Source: CAYVXE01 sp964455375 (GTDB taxonomy: Bacteria; Zhuqueibacterota; Zhuqueibacteria; Oceanimicrobiales; Oceanimicrobiaceae). Taken from it: 35,389 bases of DNA. Made by a program: the position numbers and the translations under genes. The stretch covers positions 1 to 35,389 of the forward strand of contig CAYVXE010000038.1 of assembly GCA_964455375.1 (NCBI GenBank), given 5' to 3'. The notes under the pieces are model-generated. The model was not told the DNA's origin and ran no database searches. It saw only the letters and a list, made by a program, of their open reading frames with translations. This document shows positions 32,667 to 35,389 of this stretch, one piece after another (positions within the stretch are counted from its first letter, which is position 1; each line of letters begins with the position of its first letter).

Positions 32667-33455
32667 ATGCGAATCAAACTCTCGTTACGGCCATTCGACC
32701 AACATTCCTCCATTCCAATAAATTATCAGTACCCGCTATCTGCTGCAATTTATAAAATTCTGCAAAAAGCTTCACCTGAATATGCCGCTTTTTTACACGA
32801 TAAAGGGTATTCCGCCGTCAGCGGCAGATTGATGAAACTGTTTACCTTTTCAAAACTATGGATTCCAGGCGGTCACCGCAAAGGCGCCATGCTGGTGGGC
32901 AGGACCGGCACATGGAGTCTGCAGGTAGGGAGCCCTATGTTGGAGGAATTTGTCCAGCATTTTGTCCTCGGATTGTTTGAAACCACGGAAATGACCATCG
33001 CTTCGCAAGGTGTGCGGGCAACGTTTCGCGTAGAACAGGTGGAGACGTTGCCGACACCGGAATTCCACGAAAAAATGCGCTTCAAGTGTATGTCCCCCAT
33101 AACGGCCAGTACCAAGCAGGAGCGGGATGGCAGGCCGCAAACTTACTACTACCGGCCGGATGACCCGGAGCTGTCCGACGCTCTCCGAAACAATGTGTTG
33201 GAAAAGTACAAGATTATTCACGGCAGTTTACCGGAAAATTCAGCGTTTCTATTTCGAATTGAAGCGACAGACAAGCCGAAATCGAAGCTCATCGCCATCA
33301 AGGAGGGAACACGGGAGGAAACAAAAGTATCCTGCTTTGAGACCTATTTTACGCTGGAGGGAAGTCCTGAACTCATGCAGACCGCCTGGGAGTGTGGTCT
33401 CGGGGAACGCGGGTCGCAGGGGTTCGGCATGATAAAAGAAGCTGACCTTCTTTGA
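32667..33455 (+). CDS. cas6: CRISPR-associated endoribonuclease Cas6
   Basis: Processes pre-crRNA at CRISPR repeats. The 262-aa protein has the double-RAMP layout. The N-terminal NYQYPLSAAIYKILQ with the following KGYS...FTFSKLW is typical of Cas6, and the C-terminal glycine-rich loop GLGERGSQGFGMI (244-256) is the family hallmark. The likely general-base His cannot be assigned with certainty. The last residues EADLL and the TGA stop are encoded inside a REP palindrome that flanks the inserted transposase, so the native C-terminus was probably altered. A cas8b-like gene follows after the insertion. Confidence 0.93.
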   Translation: MRIKLSLRPFDQHSSIPINYQYPLSAAIYKILQKASPEYAAFLHDKGYSAVSGRLMKLFTFSKLWIPGGHRKGAMLVGRTGTWSLQVGSPMLEEFVQHFVLGLFETTEMTIASQGVRATFRVEQVETLPTPEFHEKMRFKCMSPITASTKQERDGRPQTYYYRPDDPELSDALRNNVLEKYKIIHGSLPENSAFLFRIEATDKPKSKLIAIKEGTREETKVSCFETYFTLEGSPELMQTAWECGLGERGSQGFGMIKEADLL

Positions 33456-33469
33456 GAAGGTTAGCTTCT
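33437..33469. repeat. REP palindrome, left copy (33 bp)
   Basis: AGAAGCTGACCTTCT and AGAAGGTTAGCTTCT around TTG. The arms pair fully except for one G-T position that becomes a G-U wobble in RNA. It is identical to the copy at 34239-34271 and contains the cas6 stop codon. Confidence 0.9.
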
Positions 33470-33507
33470 TGTAAAATAAAAAAAATCTTAAAACACAAGA
33501 GGAAAAA

Positions 33508-34068
33508 GTGTCAAAACCGAAATTCATTTGTGGAAACTATTACCACATCCTCAATCGTGGTAATAATAAACAGAGAATTTTTTTCGAGCGTGAAAACTAT
33601 CTTTTCTTTCTTCGACGCCTGAAAGCGGGGCTGCAAAAATATGGCACGGAACTTATTTGCTACTGCCTTATGCCGAATCATTTTCACCTTATTCTAAAGG
33701 AGGTTATTGAAAGAGGTATTTCGAACCTGATGCTTGCATTGCAAACCTCCCATGCCAAAGCGATCAATAAACAGTATGATAGAGCAGGTCACCTGTTTCA
33801 AGGAACGTTCAAGAGTATTCACATCGACCGGAATGAATATTTACTGCACCTCTCGCGTTATATCCACATCAATCCGGTTGAGGCAGGCTTGTCGAAAAGT
33901 CCGGAAGATTGGGAATTCTCCAGCTTTAGAGACTATATTGGTTTAAGAAGTGGTACTTTGATAAAGGCTGAAATCATCCTGTCCCAGTTTTCGGAGAGAG
34001 ACGCCTACAGGAAATTCGTCGTGGATTACAAAGATGATGAGAACATAAAAGGCTTCACACTGGAGTGA
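33508..34068 (+). CDS. REP-associated tyrosine transposase (RAYT, IS200-like Y1 family)
   Basis: A single-strand DNA transposase-like protein of 186 aa. The HUH motif is H58-F59-H60 in MPNHFHLILKE, and the catalytic tyrosine is Y111 or Y118 in EYLLHLSRYIHINPVEAG. GNYYHILNRGNNKQRIFF at the N-terminus is characteristic. RAYTs are usually single-copy domesticated proteins that act on REP hairpins. Here REP-type palindromes flank it, which supports the call. It starts with GTG after AGAGGA. It interrupts the cas6-cas8b pair in the same direction. All key residues are present, so it is not visibly decayed. Confidence 0.93.
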   Translation: MSKPKFICGNYYHILNRGNNKQRIFFERENYLFFLRRLKAGLQKYGTELICYCLMPNHFHLILKEVIERGISNLMLALQTSHAKAINKQYDRAGHLFQGTFKSIHIDRNEYLLHLSRYIHINPVEAGLSKSPEDWEFSSFRDYIGLRSGTLIKAEIILSQFSERDAYRKFVVDYKDDENIKGFTLE

Positions 34069-34077
34069 ATTCTTTCG

Positions 34078-34114
34078 TCAGATGGTGACCTTCTTCAAGA
34101 AGGTTACCGTCTGA
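34078..34114. repeat. REP-like palindrome 2
   Basis: Arms TCAGATGGTGACCTTCTT and AAGAAGGTTACCGTCTGA pair along 18 bp, with two wobble-type differences. It begins 9 bp after the RAYT stop and shares the GGTGACCTTCTT/AAGAAGGTTACC core with the flanking REP. Confidence 0.85.
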
Positions 34115-34127
34115 TTACTTGGCCACA

Positions 34128-34158
34128 GACGCTAACCATTAGTGAAATGGTCAGCGTC
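34128..34158. repeat. REP-like palindrome 3, opposite orientation
   Basis: GACGCTAACCATT and AATGGTCAGCGTC around a 5-nt loop. The single mismatch is A-C on this strand but G-U on the other, which puts this copy in reverse orientation to its neighbours. Confidence 0.8.
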
Positions 34159-34163
34159 AAGCA

Positions 34164-34196
34164 AGATGGTGACTTTTTTCAAAAAGATTGCCATCT
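34164..34196. repeat. REP-like palindrome 4, more diverged
   Basis: AGATGGTGACTTTTTT and AAAAAGATTGCCATCT. It keeps the AGATGGTGAC...CCATCT frame of palindrome 2, with several mismatches, most of them wobble type. Confidence 0.75.
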
Positions 34197-34238
34197 GAAA
34201 AGAGTGACCTCCAGAAGCTAACTTTCAGAAGCTGTTTT

Positions 34239-34271
34239 AGAAGCTGACCTTCTTTGAGAAGGTTAGCTTCT
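34239..34271. repeat. REP palindrome, right copy (33 bp)
   Basis: Identical base for base to the left copy at 33437-33469. Three AGAAGCT direct repeats (34213, 34227, 34239) lead into it. It lies 35 bp before the cas8b-like start. Confidence 0.9.
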
Positions 34272-34306
34272 GATACTAAAACCAAAAACACAAAAGAGGT
34301 TGTAAT

Positions 34307-35389
34307 ATGTTAAGGGAAATCATCAACTTTACTCGGTCATTGAGTCCGGATTCATTCAAATTGAATCTTCAACCGAAGGAAGGACTTCATATTCAAATCG
34401 AACTTGACGAAACCGGGCAATTACTACGGCATGAAAGTAGATTCTTTCGGCAAGGAGACGAGGTTACGTTGTTTCTTCAAGACTGTCTCATCCGTCAGCA
34501 AGGCGCAGTAAGCGCTGACTCTCCCAAGTTGAATAAGGCGCTGGATTCAAAAAAGAAGATCCACTCTTGTTCGCCATTTTGTGTGGCATTTAAAGTGATG
34601 GCAATCGATGAGATTCAGGACAGATTAGAAGATTACTTCCTGGCTACACTGGAGTATTGCGAAAGCGACCCTCATAGGAAGCTATGTGAGTGTTTTCGGG
34701 ATTATTGTTTAGATAGTCTCATCAATTTGGTCAAAGAACGATTACAAGAAGTCGAGAATGAACCAATCAATGGTAACTCTGTGAACGTTCTGGGCAAACA
34801 TTACATTTATGTGTATTTACGAAATGCTGGTGTCGAGGATTGTCGCATAACACATGGGACGTATATCGCCAAGCGTGTTTTCAACAAGGAAGAATTCAAC
34901 CAGGAAATCGGCAACGTCACCTATGGCGTCAGCGACTATCTCACCGGTTACAACACCAAGAAACCGTTCCTGCAACATCATACCGCCACATTCAGCATAA
35001 ATAGCAGGGTAACTAGTGACGATGCATTGCAATTGTTTAGTTTCTCTCAACTGAAGGCGAATAGGCAACTCCCGAACCCTCTTCCCATTTTCATCGAGAG
35101 AGAGGAACTGAATGATGAAGTCGTTAAGATTTTTAACAGAGACGCAGAGCGCAAAGTTAATTACTCGGAGATCATCCGGTCGGTTTATGACAGGACGCGA
35201 GATCTCGGCAATTACTATCTTTTGAACATTCAGGGTAAGACTGTTAAAGATCTTGACTTTGTTTCTTCATTTCTATTCCACTTAGAAAGGCCAATGAAAA
35301 TTCAAGGGATTTTTACAACTAAAGGAGATCTCGCCAACGAACAAGTGGATGACATTTTCGAATTTGGAAAAAAAATTGTTCATAAAATC
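34307..35389 (+). CDS. cas8b: Type I-B CRISPR Cas8b/Csh1-like large subunit, open at the right edge
   Basis: 361 codons are visible with no stop to the window end; the family is usually about 600 aa. I call it Cas8b (TM1802/Csh1-like) from remembered family features: YGVSDYLTGYNTKKPFLQH (206-224), a LPNPLPIFIEREELND block (255-270) and the NPF-type segment HSCSPFCVAFK (86-96), together with position after cas6. The large subunit recognises the PAM within Cascade. GAGG lies 7 nt before the ATG. Several cysteines near residues 88-134 may form a zinc site, but this is uncertain. Other large-subunit types are less likely. Confidence 0.75.
   Translation, partial: MLREIINFTRSLSPDSFKLNLQPKEGLHIQIELDETGQLLRHESRFFRQGDEVTLFLQDCLIRQQGAVSADSPKLNKALDSKKKIHSCSPFCVAFKVMAIDEIQDRLEDYFLATLEYCESDPHRKLCECFRDYCLDSLINLVKERLQEVENEPINGNSVNVLGKHYIYVYLRNAGVEDCRITHGTYIAKRVFNKEEFNQEIGNVTYGVSDYLTGYNTKKPFLQHHTATFSINSRVTSDDALQLFSFSQLKANRQLPNPLPIFIEREELNDEVVKIFNRDAERKVNYSEIIRSVYDRTRDLGNYYLLNIQGKTVKDLDFVSSFLFHLERPMKIQGIFTTKGDLANEQVDDIFEFGKKIVHKI

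Overview
The window looks like part of a Gram-negative, FCB-type genome (Fibrobacteres-Chlorobi-Bacteroidetes or a KSB1/Calditrichota-like relative). This is inferred from a TonB-type outer-membrane receptor, several lipoproteins, a sphingolipid pathway and moderate GC; no marker gene settles the taxonomy. Two runs of exactly 100 N (21577-21676 and 31961-32060) show that it is a scaffolded draft, probably metagenomic, assembly. No rRNA, tRNA or CRISPR array was seen.

Left third (1-11.7 kb). A zinc alcohol dehydrogenase overlaps aroB (shikimate pathway) and is followed by an M28 peptidase lipoprotein and a lone moaC. Next comes a tight metabolic run: a LeuD-type aconitase small subunit, thiolase, 3-hydroxyacyl-CoA dehydrogenase, enoyl-CoA hydratase and a DRE-TIM (isopropylmalate/homocitrate synthase-like) enzyme, ending in a small DUF5658-like membrane protein. 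A convergent STAS-domain gene and dinB (DNA polymerase IV) follow.

Middle (11.7-21.5 kb). Envelope genes dominate: a polysaccharide export lipoprotein, a processive GT2 glycosyltransferase, thioredoxin, and an operon of GDP-mannose pyrophosphorylase, an unknown 86-aa protein, a PTS IIA protein and a zinc-ribbon protein. Then come three genes that match the known bacterial ceramide pathway: a bCerS-like GNAT protein and a serine palmitoyltransferase on the minus strand, and a divergent CerR-like reductase.

Right-middle (21.5-32 kb). An exported protein with a BlaI/MecI-like winged helix is divergent from a rhodanese and an ICMT-like methyltransferase. A cysteine desulfurase, mnmA and thiD follow (sulfur relay and thiamine), then an ECF S-component overlapping a TonB receptor (probable vitamin uptake). 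A hairpin-dense intergenic island precedes a HIT protein, an alpha/beta hydrolase lipoprotein and a glucosaminidase cut by the second gap.

Right end (32.6-35.4 kb). A type I-B-like CRISPR operon begins with cas6 and continues with a cas8b/csh1-like gene open at the window edge. Between them sits a RAYT (REP-associated tyrosine transposase) with identical 33-bp REP palindromes on both sides and more palindromes downstream. The left REP encodes the last residues and the stop codon of cas6. This junction and the ceramide locus are the most interesting parts of the window.
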